64,000 nt of DNA from Prochlorococcus sp. AG-402-N10 (GCA_003216465.1 QCIU01000003.1:1-64000), one strand, 5' to 3'. Shown: positions 37,045 to 46,310, counted from the stretch's first letter. The notes: generated by a model not told the origin, from the letters alone. Numbers and translations are program-made.

Positions 37045-37999
37045 TTTTTTTTAGGACTTTCAATAATTTCTGAAATTCTTTAGGTAATTCTGCTTCAAAT
37101 TTCATTTCCTCTCCATTAATTGGATGAAAAAGTCCAAGCTTTATAGCGTGTAAAGCCTGACCATCCAATTTGCAAGGAAGCTTTTTACACCTCCCATATA
37201 AAGGATCACCAAGAATAGGGTGATTTATGTGAGCACAATGAACTCTTATTTGATGAGTTCTTCCAGTATCTAATTTGAAACTCATTAAAGAGTAATTGCC
37301 TAATCTTTCTAATAATTTCCAGTAAGTACATGCATATCGCCCGAAATTCTCATCAACTACTGAATACTTTAATCGATTTAGTTTATCTCGCCCTATATGG
37401 CCTACAATTTTTCCTTCTGAAGTATTTGGTACACCATGTATTACAGCAATATAATTTCTTGAAGCGATCTTGTCTCTTATTTGTCTTTGAAGATTTACAA
37501 GTGATTCTTGGCTTTTTGCTACCACCATACAGCCAGAGGTGTCTTTATCTAATCTATGAACTATTCCAGGTCTTAATTTGCCATTTATTCCAGGTAGATC
37601 TTTACAGTGAAAGAGTAGTCCATTTACTAAGGTTCCTGATTTATGTCCAGGGGCTGGGTGGACTATCAATCCTGATGGTTTGTTAATTACAATAATATGT
37701 TCATCTTCAAAGAGAATATTCAAGTTCATCTTTTCTGGCTTCAAATAGATGAGAGGTTCTGGAGGAGGCATCCAAATTTGTATATCATCTCCTGCTTTTA
37801 GTGGGGTTTTAGCTTTTGCAGTTTTGTAGTTAACAAGAACTAAGCCAGCGTTTATTAAATGTTGTATTCTTGCTCTACTTTGTTCTGGTCTTTTGCTTAC
37901 TAGCCACCTATCGAGTCTCATAGGAAGTGGTAGCTCATAAATAATTTCTATTAGTTCTCCTTCTCCTACCCCAAAAGAGTTTTCATTCATTGATTTCAT
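37037..37999 (-). CDS. rluD: Large-subunit rRNA pseudouridine synthase (RluD-type)
   Basis: This RluA/RluD family pseudouridine synthase has 320 residues. The N-terminal S4-like RNA-binding domain is seen (LDRWLVSKRPEQSRARIQHLINAG), then the catalytic HRLDKDTSGCMVVAKS (Asp), and later LDTGRTHQIRVHCAHINHPILGDPLYG. The S4 domain favours RluD, which acts on 23S rRNA helix 69, over the tRNA enzyme RluA. The ATG at 37999 gives a 4-bp ATGA overlap with the rbgA stop; the ATG three codons inside is an alternative. Confidence 0.92.
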   Translation of the reverse strand: MKSMNENSFGVGEGELIEIIYELPLPMRLDRWLVSKRPEQSRARIQHLINAGLVLVNYKTAKAKTPLKAGDDIQIWMPPPEPLIYLKPEKMNLNILFEDEHIIVINKPSGLIVHPAPGHKSGTLVNGLLFHCKDLPGINGKLRPGIVHRLDKDTSGCMVVAKSQESLVNLQRQIRDKIASRNYIAVIHGVPNTSEGKIVGHIGRDKLNRLKYSVVDENFGRYACTYWKLLERLGNYSLMSFKLDTGRTHQIRVHCAHINHPILGDPLYGRCKKLPCKLDGQALHAIKLGLFHPINGEEMKFEAELPKEFQKLLKVLKKIN

Positions 38000-38862
38000 A
38001 TCGGTACTTCCAAAGCAATCTTTCCAAGCATTTGATTACGATAATCTTCTAATAATTTGTAAGCCATTCGTCTTCTGTCACCTGAAGTGTGTTTCAAGGC
38101 TACAAGATCAATCCATTCATGAGGGCTATCGATGTTTTTTGATATATCAACTCCATATCTTTTAGATATCTTTGTAAGAGAAATATTCGCATTTTCATCT
38201 TCTTTTAATTTTAAAATTATTTTTATAAATTCAATTGCAACACTTTCTATTTCATAAGCAGCCTCCCCAATATCATCGCAAAGCGCAAGATTTAGAGCTG
38301 ATTGTTGATTATCTAAATTAGGGGGTATTACACCGGGTGCATCAAGTAAATCTATCCCACTGTCAAGTCTAATCCATCTGAGATTACGTGTTACTCCAGC
38401 TTTTCTAGCACTTTCTACAACTTTTTTCTTAGCTATTCTATTTATTAATGCAGATTTTCCTACATTAGGAAAACCGAGGGTAAGAGCTCTGATTGACCTC
38501 ACTTTCATTCCTCTGGATAACCTTCTATTGTCAATAGATAATCGGGATTCTTTAGCAGATTTACAAATTTCTTTTATTCCTTTCCCATTTTTTGCGTCAC
38601 ACCAAAGAGGATATATATTATCTTTTTTAAACCACTCGTTCCAATTTGTTATAGTTTTTGGAGCTATCATATCTGCGCGATTTATAACAAGGATATGCTT
38701 TTTGTTTGCTATCCATCGATTTAGATGAGGATGACCTGTTGATAAAGGAATTCTTGCATCTCTAACCTCTATAATTAAATCTACTCTATTTATAACTTCA
38801 GAGAGTTTTTTTTCGGCTTTAGCAATATGGCCCGGGTACCACTGAATTTTAGGTATTTCCAA
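37996..38862 (-). CDS. rbgA: Ribosome-biogenesis GTPase (YlqF/RbgA)
   Basis: This 288-residue circularly permuted GTPase helps in late assembly of the 50S subunit. The N-terminus has IQWYPGHIAKAEKKL, then the G4-like NRADM, the P-loop GFPNVGKSALINRI (about 130-143), VTRNLRWIRLDSGIDLLDAPGVI and a C-terminal domain. It starts with TTG at 38862 because no ATG comes before the conserved QWYPGH. It is followed by rluD with a 4-bp overlap, a common pairing of two 50S factors. Confidence 0.94.
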   Translation of the reverse strand: MEIPKIQWYPGHIAKAEKKLSEVINRVDLIIEVRDARIPLSTGHPHLNRWIANKKHILVINRADMIAPKTITNWNEWFKKDNIYPLWCDAKNGKGIKEICKSAKESRLSIDNRRLSRGMKVRSIRALTLGFPNVGKSALINRIAKKKVVESARKAGVTRNLRWIRLDSGIDLLDAPGVIPPNLDNQQSALNLALCDDIGEAAYEIESVAIEFIKIILKLKEDENANISLTKISKRYGVDISKNIDSPHEWIDLVALKHTSGDRRRMAYKLLEDYRNQMLGKIALEVPI

Positions 38863-38983
38863 TTGATTAAATCCAATAAATTTTACATGTATATCTTTTG
38901 ATTATTATCAATTTCAAAAGTACTCATGCCAAATATTAATGTAAAAATAAGAAATTATATATTTCTATAAATATTATATACTT

Positions 38984-39008
38984 CCTTAATTTTTAAAATA
39001 TATTAAGG
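38984..39008. repeat. CCTTAAT-N11-ATTAAGG inverted repeat upstream of pgk
   Basis: Two perfect 7-bp inverted arms, CCTTAAT (38984-38990) and ATTAAGG (39002-39008), flank 11 bases just upstream of the NtcA-like site. The same heptamer recurs as an inverted pair between clpB2 and eno (51423-51440). It is a possible shared regulatory motif, with low statistical support. Confidence 0.35.
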
Positions 39009-39013
39009 CCTAA

Positions 39014-39056
39014 GTAACAGTTACTACTTTTTAACCCAATAAGCTCAAAATAACGT
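39014..39056 (+). promoter_or_regulatory. NtcA-type promoter candidate upstream of pgk (GTA-N8-TAC and -10)
   Basis: GTAACAGTTACTAC (39014-39027) has the core GTA-N8-TAC, and TAACGT (39051-39056), a TAN3T -10 element, follows after 23 bp. This is the class II NtcA-activated layout. The site also contains the 11-bp palindrome GTAACAGTTAC. The start codon is 33 bp after the -10. The match is seen; binding is inference. Confidence 0.4.
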
Positions 39057-39088
39057 TAGGGTTTCATGGTAAAAAATAGGTTTTTTTA

Positions 39089-40297
39089 ATGTCGAAATTA
39101 TCTCTTTCCAGTCTTGATAAGACTACTTTAGAAGGGAAAAAAGTTCTAGTTAGGGTTGATTTTAATGTTCCATTAAATGAAAGTGGTCAAATTACCGATG
39201 ATACTCGCATAAGAGCAGCAATACCTACAATTAAATTTCTTATAAATAATTCAGCAAAAGTTATATTAGCTGCTCATTTTGGAAGACCTAAAGGAAAAGT
39301 TAATGAAAAGATGAGATTAACACCTGTTGCAGCTAGATTAGGTGATATTTTGGGTAAAAAAGTTAATTTAACTGAAAGCTGTATTGGTGAAGAAGCTACA
39401 GCAAAATCAAATAATTTAAAAAATGGAGATGTTTTGCTATTAGAAAACGTTCGTTTTTATGAGGAGGAAGAGCAAAATGATTTAGATTTTGCTAAAAAGT
39501 TAGCATCCCATGCAGATATGTATGTTAATGATGCATTTGGAGCCGCTCATAGAGCACATGCTTCAACTCAAGGGGTTACAAATTTTTTAAATCCCTCAGT
39601 TGCAGGATTCTTGCTAGAAAAAGAGTTGAAATATTTACAGGGTGCCATAGACGCCCCAAATCGTCCTCTTGCTGCAATAGTAGGAGGTTCTAAGGTAAGT
39701 AGTAAAATTGGAGTATTAGATTCTCTTCTAGATAAATGTGACAAGATTATTATTGGAGGAGGTATGATTTTTACTTTCTACAAAGCAAGAGGATTAGATG
39801 TTGGGAAGAGTCTTGTTGAGGAAGATAAACTTGAATTAGCCAAAAATTTAGAAGCAAAAGCAAAAACTAAAGGAGTTGAGCTATTATTGCCCTCTGATGT
39901 TGTTCTTGCAAATGAGTTTTCTCCTACAGCAGAAAGTAAAGTATCTCAAATTGATTCAATAAATGGAGATTGGATGGGACTAGATATAGGCCCTCAATCA
40001 ATAAAAGTTTTTCAAAATGCTCTAGCGGAATGTAAGACAATTATTTGGAATGGGCCTATGGGTGTTTTTGAATTTGATAAATTTGCTGAAGGCACAAACG
40101 CCATAGCAACAACACTTGCAGATTTAAGTTCATTTTCCGAAGTCTGCACTATTATTGGCGGAGGTGATTCGGTAGCAGCAGTAGAGAAAGCTGGCTTAGC
40201 TGAAAAAATGTCTCATATATCTACTGGAGGAGGTGCTAGTTTAGAGCTCTTAGAGGGTAAAACTTTACCTGGAGTAGCTGCTTTAAAAGATTCTTGA
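39089..40297 (+). CDS. pgk: Phosphoglycerate kinase
   Basis: This 402-residue kinase serves the Calvin cycle and glycolysis, moving phosphate between 3-phosphoglycerate and ATP. Conserved segments are [76 protein letters not shown] and the C-terminal [13 protein letters not shown]. The upstream 226 bp hold several inverted repeats and an NtcA-type promoter candidate. The stop is 1 bp from the end of the convergent exported orphan. Confidence 0.98.
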   Translation: MSKLSLSSLDKTTLEGKKVLVRVDFNVPLNESGQITDDTRIRAAIPTIKFLINNSAKVILAAHFGRPKGKVNEKMRLTPVAARLGDILGKKVNLTESCIGEEATAKSNNLKNGDVLLLENVRFYEEEEQNDLDFAKKLASHADMYVNDAFGAAHRAHASTQGVTNFLNPSVAGFLLEKELKYLQGAIDAPNRPLAAIVGGSKVSSKIGVLDSLLDKCDKIIIGGGMIFTFYKARGLDVGKSLVEEDKLELAKNLEAKAKTKGVELLLPSDVVLANEFSPTAESKVSQIDSINGDWMGLDIGPQSIKVFQNALAECKTIIWNGPMGVFEFDKFAEGTNAIATTLADLSSFSEVCTIIGGGDSVAAVEKAGLAEKMSHISTGGGASLELLEGKTLPGVAALKDS

Positions 40298-40298
40298 T

Positions 40299-41024
40299 TT
40301 ATATTTGTTCAACAATTTCGACGCTTTTTGTAAAAGAAATCATTCCTTCTGGATGAGCAATAATACCTGACCATATCTGTGTTCCTGGTTTTGATGGCGA
40401 TCTAGTCGTTTTAAAGATACCTCCAGAAAGTAAAGGCTTAATAGTTATTTCTTGCTTTAAATAAGATTCATCTTGATGGGATTTTATTCCTCCAGAGAGA
40501 ATAATATCTCCAAGTGGTTCATTAAAAATAATATCAATATCATACTTTGTGCCAGTAAGAACCTGTTCAGGAATTTTAAAAATAATATCGAGCTTGTTTT
40601 GGTCGTTTCTAATGGTAGTTAATAAATTTTTTATATTGCCATCATTTAATTTCCCATTGATTCTAGAAAAAAGATAATTGAAATTAGATTCAAGAAAGTA
40701 AGTTTCTCCATTCACTATTTTCTTACCAAGAACTTTGATTTCAAACATTTTTTCATTATTTACTATACTTTTTGATCTGTGAATTTGCCATTTTGAATCA
40801 GGAAAATCTTTTATAATTTTTAAGAATTGTCTTTGTATAATTTGGTACTCTTTTTCATCAAAAATTTCTTTTAACAATTTTAAGTTTCTTCCATTTAAAG
40901 AATTTTCTAGATTCTTTCTTATATCAACGTTTTTATTTTGGGTGATTGCTAATTTTGGAAAAATGAGATAAATAAATATAAAGAGAAAGAATACAGATTT
41001 TGTGAATGAATTTAAATTAATCAT
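40299..41024 (-). CDS. Exported protein of unknown function
   Basis: This 241-residue protein has a signal-like N-terminus (SVFFLFIFIYLIFPKLAITQ) and then a soluble region rich in Lys, Ile and Asn, with beta-strand-like stretches in the second half (LDIIFKIPEQVLTGTKYDID, LGDIILSGGIKSH). The end (PSKPGTQIWSGIIAHPEG) suggests an extracytoplasmic beta domain. No family is recognised. It is divergent from murG by 41 bp and converges on pgk with a 1-bp gap. I think close relatives occur in other marine picocyanobacteria. Confidence 0.75.
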   Translation of the reverse strand: MINLNSFTKSVFFLFIFIYLIFPKLAITQNKNVDIRKNLENSLNGRNLKLLKEIFDEKEYQIIQRQFLKIIKDFPDSKWQIHRSKSIVNNEKMFEIKVLGKKIVNGETYFLESNFNYLFSRINGKLNDGNIKNLLTTIRNDQNKLDIIFKIPEQVLTGTKYDIDIIFNEPLGDIILSGGIKSHQDESYLKQEITIKPLLSGGIFKTTRSPSKPGTQIWSGIIAHPEGMISFTKSVEIVEQI

Positions 41025-41065
41025 TTTTATAACTTTATAATTTTATTTTACTTATTTAATTTTTA

Positions 41066-42160
41066 ATGTCTAAAGAAAGAAATAATTTATTAATTGCGGC
41101 AAGTGGAACTGGAGGTCATATTTTCCCTGCTTTAGCAGTTTCTAAAAAGGTTGAAAAAGATTGGAATATGCATTGGTTGGGAGTTCAACAAAGACTTGAT
41201 TCTAAATTTGTTCCTAGAAAATATAATCTTTTGACTTTAAAGCTAGAGACACCCAAAAAAAATAATTTTATACTATTGCAATATCTCAAAATTTTATTTT
41301 CAACTTTTAAAATAATTAAAATCTTAAAGGAAAAAAAAATTAATTTAGTATTTACAACTGGTGGATATATATCAGCTCCTACAATTCTTGCAGCAAAGTT
41401 TCTTAAAATACCGGTCATAATTCATGAATCCAATTTAATACCAGGCACTGTTACAAAATATTTTGGTTTTTTATGCAAATTTGTTTTTCTAGGATTTAAA
41501 GATACAAATTTTTATTTAAAAAATTGTAAAACTATTTTTACCGGAACTCCTCTAAGGGAGGAGTTTTATCAAACTAATCCTTTACCAAAATGGGTTCCAA
41601 GAGGAAATGGTCCTCTTTTAATTGTTATGGGAGGTAGTCAAGGCGCAAAGGTTATTAATGAAATTTTTTATGAATCTCTTAATTTTTTTATAAAACAAAA
41701 TTTCCGAATAGTTCATATTATTGGTGAACATAATTTAAATAATTCTATAAAAAGAAGATCTAAAAATTATATTCAAATAAAATTTACTAATGAAGTTGCA
41801 TCTTTGATGCAAAATTGCGACCTTGTAATATCAAGATCTGGAGCAGGTACAATTAATGAACTTATACAAACGGGAAAACCATCAATTTTAATTCCATACC
41901 CAAATTCTAAAAATAATCATCAAGAAAAAAATGCAATGATTCTTTCTTCAATTGGCGGAGCTATTTTAATTAATCAAAATAAAATATCGAAGTTATTTTT
42001 TGAAGAGACCTTAAAGAGAATTTTTAAATTTAAATTAAAAAAAGGTAAACCTCAATATGAAATTCTTGATTTAATGAAAGAAAATATGAAAAGTCTTAAT
42101 TCCTTAAAGTCTGCAAATAATATTAAAAAATTAATAAACTATTTTTTAAAAGAATTTTGA
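41066..42160 (+). CDS. murG: UDP-GlcNAc--undecaprenyl-pyrophosphoryl-MurNAc-pentapeptide transferase
   Basis: This GT28 glycosyltransferase of 364 residues makes lipid II on the inner face of the membrane. It shows the N-terminal Gly-rich AASGTGGHIFPALAV, WLGVQQRLDSKFVP, TTGGYISAPTILAA, HESNLIPG and a C-terminal donor-binding domain (GGSQGAKVINE, ISRSGAGTINELI, PSILIPYPNSKNNHQEKNA). The end overlaps the cobD-like gene by 22 bp tail to tail. Catalytic and donor motifs are intact. Confidence 0.95.
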   Translation: MSKERNNLLIAASGTGGHIFPALAVSKKVEKDWNMHWLGVQQRLDSKFVPRKYNLLTLKLETPKKNNFILLQYLKILFSTFKIIKILKEKKINLVFTTGGYISAPTILAAKFLKIPVIIHESNLIPGTVTKYFGFLCKFVFLGFKDTNFYLKNCKTIFTGTPLREEFYQTNPLPKWVPRGNGPLLIVMGGSQGAKVINEIFYESLNFFIKQNFRIVHIIGEHNLNNSIKRRSKNYIQIKFTNEVASLMQNCDLVISRSGAGTINELIQTGKPSILIPYPNSKNNHQEKNAMILSSIGGAILINQNKISKLFFEETLKRIFKFKLKKGKPQYEILDLMKENMKSLNSLKSANNIKKLINYFLKEF

Positions 42161-43224
42161 ATTTCTCTACATAAAATTTTATTATTTTTTCTAGTCTGTA
42201 AGCTTATTCTTGCCCAGTTTTCATTAAGAAATCTAAATGAGGTGCATTCTCTAATTAAGATTCCTTTATTTTCTAAATAATTAATATTGGATGATAAGGA
42301 GAATTTACTTTCTATTAAAAAAAAGTTAGTTGAAGAGTTATGTACTTTAAGATTTTTTATTTTCGATAATTTATTAGAAACCCAATCTTTCTCAGTTCTT
42401 ACCCAACGATGAATCTTTTTTGTCCATTCTTCATAAAATTCTCTATTACTTAATAGTTCTATTCCAGCATTGATAGCAAAGGAATTTAGTGGCCAAGGGT
42501 CTCTTTTGATATCCCATTTTTTAAGTTTTTCCGGGGAGCCAATAATATAGCCTAATCTTAAACCCGCAATATTAAAGAGTTTGGTCAAACTCCTTATAAC
42601 TAATAAATTATCATAAGTATTAGTGAGTGGTATTAAAGATTCTTTCTCACCATTAGGTGTTATTGCTAAGAAAGCTTCATCACAAATGACTAGTTTATAT
42701 TTCTTTAAAATTATTTCTAATGACTTTTTGTCCCATAATTGTCCAGTAGGGTTATGTGGATTGGTTATCCAAAGAACATCACAAATGGGTTTAAGTGGAA
42801 AAGATTGTGGGAAACTATCACTCCAATTTTTTGGTAATTCTGAATAATTGAAGCTGGCATTCCAGCAATTTAGAGATCTTTCATAATCTACAAAGCCTGG
42901 ACTAGGAATACAGCTTGTTCCAAATTTGGATGCTTCATATCCTGCCCAAGTTATTAATTCAGAAGCCCCATTACCTGGCAATATGTTATCAGGATTTATT
43001 TGATGAAATCCCCCAATAATTTTTCTTAAATTATTTAGATTTCTTTCAGGATAATATCGAAATCCTAGCTTTTGAATTTCTGCATTTAAAGAGTCCAAAA
43101 TTAGCTTTGGTGGTTTAAAAGGTACTAATGAGGCACTTGAGTCAATTATTTTAGATGGAAGTAGATTTAATTTTTTTGCCTGAGTCAATATATTTCCTCC
43201 ATGCTTAAAGTTCGTATCTGTCAT
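42139..43224 (-). CDS. cobD: L-threonine-O-3-phosphate decarboxylase-like aminotransferase (CobD/CobC)
   Basis: This class I/II PLP enzyme of 361 residues starts with the HGGNI motif typical of the cobalamin enzyme CobD/CobC, then PGNGASELITWAGYE, WITNPHNPTGQLWDKKS, VICDEAFLAI and the PLP lysine in VIRSLTKLFNIAGLRLGY. CobD makes the aminopropanol phosphate of the lower nucleotide loop of (pseudo)cobalamin. HisC is the main alternative, but a better hisC is at 27277 and the HGGN start favours CobD. It sits between murG and pyrD; no other cob genes are near. Confidence 0.78.
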   Translation of the reverse strand: MTDTNFKHGGNILTQAKKLNLLPSKIIDSSASLVPFKPPKLILDSLNAEIQKLGFRYYPERNLNNLRKIIGGFHQINPDNILPGNGASELITWAGYEASKFGTSCIPSPGFVDYERSLNCWNASFNYSELPKNWSDSFPQSFPLKPICDVLWITNPHNPTGQLWDKKSLEIILKKYKLVICDEAFLAITPNGEKESLIPLTNTYDNLLVIRSLTKLFNIAGLRLGYIIGSPEKLKKWDIKRDPWPLNSFAINAGIELLSNREFYEEWTKKIHRWVRTEKDWVSNKLSKIKNLKVHNSSTNFFLIESKFSLSSNINYLENKGILIRECTSFRFLNENWARISLQTRKNNKILCREIQNSFKK

Positions 43225-43278
43225 AATGTGTTAATCAAAATTACTGATATTGAATTCATTTATAAATTATTTTAGGCT

Positions 43279-44448
43279 TCATTCTATCCACTCTAAGTTT
43301 GAGCCAATAGCTTCTCTTATATTTGATAATTGGTGGGTATTAAGCTGTTTTAGGATTCCATTAAGAATATCTGGAACTAATTTTGGACCTTTATAGATCC
43401 AACCAGTATATATTTGAATTAAAGATGCTCCTGAACATATTCTTTCCCAAGCAGATTCTGCGCTATCTATTCCACCCACTCCAATTAAATTAATATTATT
43501 ATCAATATTGTGAATATGCCGAATTATTTCATTCGCTTTTAGTTGAAGAGGTCTGCCACTTAATCCTCCATTTTCTTCAGACAATAATTGACCTGTTTGT
43601 ATTATTTTTCTTTGCTCAAGACCTAATCTGTTTAGACTTGTATTAGTAGCAATAATTCCATTAATATTCTCATCAATTATTAATTGGCATATATCTTCAA
43701 TTTCTTTATAACTTAAATCTGGTGCAATTTTTACAAATAGAGGTGGACAATTATTTAAATTTTTAATTTCTTTGAGGAGTTCTTTAAGAAGAATAGGATC
43801 TTGTAGTTTTCTAAGACCTTCAGTATTGGGTGAACTTATATTTATAGCTGCGTAATCACAATAAGGAATCAAAAGTTTTAAAGAAGTTAAATAATCTTCT
43901 GTTGCTTTTGATAAGTTCGTAATTTTAGATTTACCAAAGTTTATGCCTAAACAATTATTTTTCCTATTCTTTTTTAAATCAACATCTTGCTTTAAAAAGT
44001 TTTTAACAAGATTTTCAGCACCATTATTATTGAAGCCCATTCTATTTAATGCTGCCTCTTCTTTAGCTAATCTAAACAATCTCGGTTTGGAATTTCCAGG
44101 TTGAGCAAATTTGGTAACTGTACCAATCTCAGCGAAACCAAATCCAAAATCACTCCAAATATTTGCTGCATTTCCATTTTTATCAAAACCCGCTGCTAAA
44201 CCTACTGGATTACAAAAATCTATTCCACATATTTTTTGCTCTAATCTTTTATCAACTACACAAAATTCTTGATTTAAATTTTTTATTATCCTTGAAATTA
44301 AGGGCGCATTTCTATTCTTTGAACTAAAAGTTAGAAGACTTAAGGAGAAATTTGTAAGGTATTCTGCATCTATTCCATCATCTTTTTTAAGAATTGGAGT
44401 TACCAAGTTTTTATAAATATTATTAAATATTCCTTTCTGTTCAATCAT
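43279..44448 (-). CDS. pyrD: Dihydroorotate dehydrogenase (class 2, quinone-linked)
   Basis: This flavoenzyme of 389 residues oxidises dihydroorotate to orotate using membrane quinone. The N-terminal 60 residues form the helical membrane anchor of class 2. The barrel shows NPVGLAAGFDKNG, GFAEIGTVTKFAQPGN, RLFRLAKEEAALNRMGFNN, AINISSPNTEGLRKLQD (catalytic Ser of class 2), ATNTSLNR, GGLSGRPLQ and GVGGIDSAESAWERICSGASLIQIYT. It is 14 bp downstream of rnhA on the same strand. Confidence 0.96.
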   Translation of the reverse strand: MIEQKGIFNNIYKNLVTPILKKDDGIDAEYLTNFSLSLLTFSSKNRNAPLISRIIKNLNQEFCVVDKRLEQKICGIDFCNPVGLAAGFDKNGNAANIWSDFGFGFAEIGTVTKFAQPGNSKPRLFRLAKEEAALNRMGFNNNGAENLVKNFLKQDVDLKKNRKNNCLGINFGKSKITNLSKATEDYLTSLKLLIPYCDYAAINISSPNTEGLRKLQDPILLKELLKEIKNLNNCPPLFVKIAPDLSYKEIEDICQLIIDENINGIIATNTSLNRLGLEQRKIIQTGQLLSEENGGLSGRPLQLKANEIIRHIHNIDNNINLIGVGGIDSAESAWERICSGASLIQIYTGWIYKGPKLVPDILNGILKQLNTHQLSNIREAIGSNLEWIE

Positions 44449-44462
44449 AAAAATATAAAAGA

Positions 44463-45185
44463 TTAAGTGTTGTTATTCTCTATTATCCAGTATTTTTTAT
44501 TTTTAGGAATTAATCTCCAATTACGCCATTCAAACAATTCATATTTTTTTACCAGGATATAACTTTCTTCTCCAAGTAATTCATTCAATTCAATAGAATT
44601 TAAAAAATATTTTTTTTCAGCAAATTTTTCAAGCAATTCATTTTTGGAAAACAATTTTTGAATTTCAATAGGTGCTTTTTCTTTTGAAAGTGCATTTGCT
44701 ATGGGTGCTTTTTTGACCTGACTAACTATAGGTATCCCTTTACTATAACTCGTAGCAATTAAGTCAACTCTCTCATTCTGTTTATCCCCACTATGACCTT
44801 TCACGAATTCCATCTCTAGGCCTTTTATTCTTAAATCATCTATTTTTTGCCATAAATCTAAATTTTGAACAGATTTTCCCGCGCTTGTTTTCCATCCATT
44901 TTTCTTCCAATTTATAATCCATTTTGTATAACCCTCGATAACATATTTACTATCTGTTCTTAATTTAAAGTTTTCTTTTAATCTATAATTTTTTAGTTTT
45001 TCGAGAATTTTTATAGCTGCAGTAAGTTCCATTCTGTTGTTAGTGGTATTTTGATCTGAACCACCTATTTCCAACTCACTTTTATCATCAAAAATAATTA
45101 AGCCCCCCCATCCCCCAGGACCAGGGTTACCGCTGCATGCACCATCAGTTGCAGCTTCAATTGCAATATTTTTTTTACTATTCAT
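44463..45185 (-). CDS. rnhA: Ribonuclease H with C-terminal extension
   Basis: This 240-residue protein has a type 1 RNase H domain at residues about 1-145: ATDGACSGNPGPGGWGGLI (Asp), RMELTAAIKILE (Glu), LRTDSKYVIEGYTKW (Asp) and VKGHSGDKQNERVD (His, Asp). The four acidic residues for Mg binding are present. The extra C-terminal 90 residues, absent from E. coli RNase HI (155 residues), end in an aromatic motif YELFEWRNWRLIPKNKKYW. I chose the ATG at 45185 over the TTG at 45200, because TTG lies inside the terminator hairpin. The gene must be transcribed through or past that hairpin. Confidence 0.92.
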   Translation of the reverse strand: MNSKKNIAIEAATDGACSGNPGPGGWGGLIIFDDKSELEIGGSDQNTTNNRMELTAAIKILEKLKNYRLKENFKLRTDSKYVIEGYTKWIINWKKNGWKTSAGKSVQNLDLWQKIDDLRIKGLEMEFVKGHSGDKQNERVDLIATSYSKGIPIVSQVKKAPIANALSKEKAPIEIQKLFSKNELLEKFAEKKYFLNSIELNELLGEESYILVKKYELFEWRNWRLIPKNKKYWIIENNNT

Positions 45186-45217
45186 AATTTTTAAAGCCAA
45201 TATATCTAATATTGGCT
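45185..45217 (-). terminator. Hairpin terminator of the rplJ-rplL operon
   Basis: In the minus-strand RNA, AGCCAATAT and ATATTGGCT form a perfect 9-bp stem with a 5-nt loop (45195-45217), followed by TTTAAAAATT. It lies 17 bp after the rplL stop and 10 bp before the rnhA ATG. The stem and T-rich tail fit an intrinsic terminator, though the T-run is short. Partial read-through would supply rnhA. Confidence 0.6.
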
Positions 45218-45233
45218 AGAAAAAATTTTAGTT

Positions 45234-45629
45234 CTATTTTAGTGTAACTTTACCGCCAGCTTCTTCAATCTCTTTCTTTAATGTTTCAGCGTCAGCTTTG
45301 GCAATACCTTCTTTAACTGTTTTTGGTGCAGCTTCAACAAGTGCTTTTGCATCACCAAGACCAAGACCAGTTGCATTCCTTACAACTTTAAGAACTTTAA
45401 TTTTTGCGGCAGCATCGAAGCTTTCAAGGATTACATCGAATTCAGTTTTTTCTTCAGCAGAACCACCGTCTCCACCCTCACCAGCAGCTCCTGGTGCTGC
45501 CATTACTACACCAGCGGATGCAGCGGCAGAAACACCAAATGCTTCTTCAATTTGTTTAACAAGTTCAGATGCTTCTAAGAGTGAGAGCGATTTTAATGAT
45601 TCAAGAATTTCTTCAGTTTTTGCAGTCAT
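45234..45629 (-). CDS. rplL: 50S ribosomal protein L7/L12
   Basis: This 131-residue acidic stalk protein has the N-terminal dimer domain ([27 protein letters not shown]), an alanine/glycine hinge ([22 protein letters not shown]) and the C-terminal factor-binding domain ([46 protein letters not shown]). It recruits elongation factors to the ribosome. It is 28 bp downstream of rplJ. Confidence 0.98.
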   Translation of the reverse strand: MTAKTEEILESLKSLSLLEASELVKQIEEAFGVSAAASAGVVMAAPGAAGEGGDGGSAEEKTEFDVILESFDAAAKIKVLKVVRNATGLGLGDAKALVEAAPKTVKEGIAKADAETLKKEIEEAGGKVTLK

Positions 45630-45657
45630 TTTCTTAATAGATAAATAAATGTGAAAT

Positions 45658-46185
45658 TTAAGATTCTGAGTTTTCAGAATACTGTTTTAGTGATCTAGCA
45701 AGTCCAGAAGGTACTTCATTGATAGAAATAGCAATTTTTGTAGCAACACCATTTAAAGCGCCTGCAATTTTTGCCATCAATACCTCTCTGGAGGGTAGAT
45801 TCGCGATTTCCTTAATTTCAGATTCGCTGAGAAGTCTACCTTCAAATAAAGCTCCTTTAGTTTCGGATTTGTTCGTCTCATTTTGAAAAGATTGGATTGC
45901 TTTAACAGCTCCTCCAACATCTTCTTTAATTAAGACAAAAGCATTAGTTCCAGTCAGTAAAGATTCAAGATCATTCCAATTACTATTACCATCAATTGCT
46001 TTACGCATTAATGAATTTTTAGTAACTTTACAAATGCCATTGTTAGTTTGCAATCTTAATCGCAAATCTGACATCTCCTTGATAGTTAAACCTTTATAGT
46101 TAAGAACTACAGCCATTTCCGAATCATCTAACAGAGATTTTATTTCTGTGACGATTTTTTGCTTATTCTCTAGGGTTCGGCCCAT
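45658..46185 (-). CDS. rplJ: 50S ribosomal protein L10
   Basis: The correct start is the ATG at 46185 ([15 protein letters not shown]), giving 175 residues. A longer in-frame reading from 46230 only adds 15 residues that overlap the leader RNA. The first 120 residues are the rRNA-binding L10 domain ([39 protein letters not shown]), and the C-terminal helix binds L7/L12 dimers. It starts the rplJ-rplL unit, about 190 bp after rplA, which leaves space for an autoregulatory leader. Confidence 0.97.
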   Translation of the reverse strand: MGRTLENKQKIVTEIKSLLDDSEMAVVLNYKGLTIKEMSDLRLRLQTNNGICKVTKNSLMRKAIDGNSNWNDLESLLTGTNAFVLIKEDVGGAVKAIQSFQNETNKSETKGALFEGRLLSESEIKEIANLPSREVLMAKIAGALNGVATKIAISINEVPSGLARSLKQYSENSES

Positions 46186-46204
46186 TGTTGATTTTGGATC
46201 GTAA

Positions 46205-46310
46205 TTTAGGAAGAGCAGGAAATGCGGCAAAGTCTTTTTATAAAGAGGCCGCTTTCATTAGATCCAAAAGGAAAATAACTATGACGAAACCTCGGCAGGA
46301 ATTAAAAATT
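46205..46310 (-). promoter_or_regulatory. L10 leader RNA candidate
   Basis: The 192-bp gap between rplA and rplJ holds, in the rplJ sense, CCTGCCGAGG (46290-46299 on the plus strand as cctcggcagg), then GCGGCCTCTT and TGCCGCAT. These short GC-rich complementary blocks in an AT-rich gap resemble the ribosomal protein L10 leader (L10-L7/L12 binding and autoregulation). I cannot run a covariance model. Confidence 0.6.

Noticed and set aside
45186-45200. TTG start of rnhA at 45200
   Set aside because: The codon is inside the terminator hairpin; the ATG at 45185 directly precedes the conserved RNase H domain.
45298-45648. Plus-strand ORF of 116 residues across rplL
   Set aside because: It is the antisense shadow of rplL, rich in Ala, Ser and Pro from the reversed alanine codons. 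It has no motif and no separate promoter or ribosome site.
46186-46230. N-terminal extension of rplJ (15 residues before MGRTLENK)
   Set aside because: L10 proteins start at MGRTLENKQ. The extra codons fall in the leader region and match nothing.
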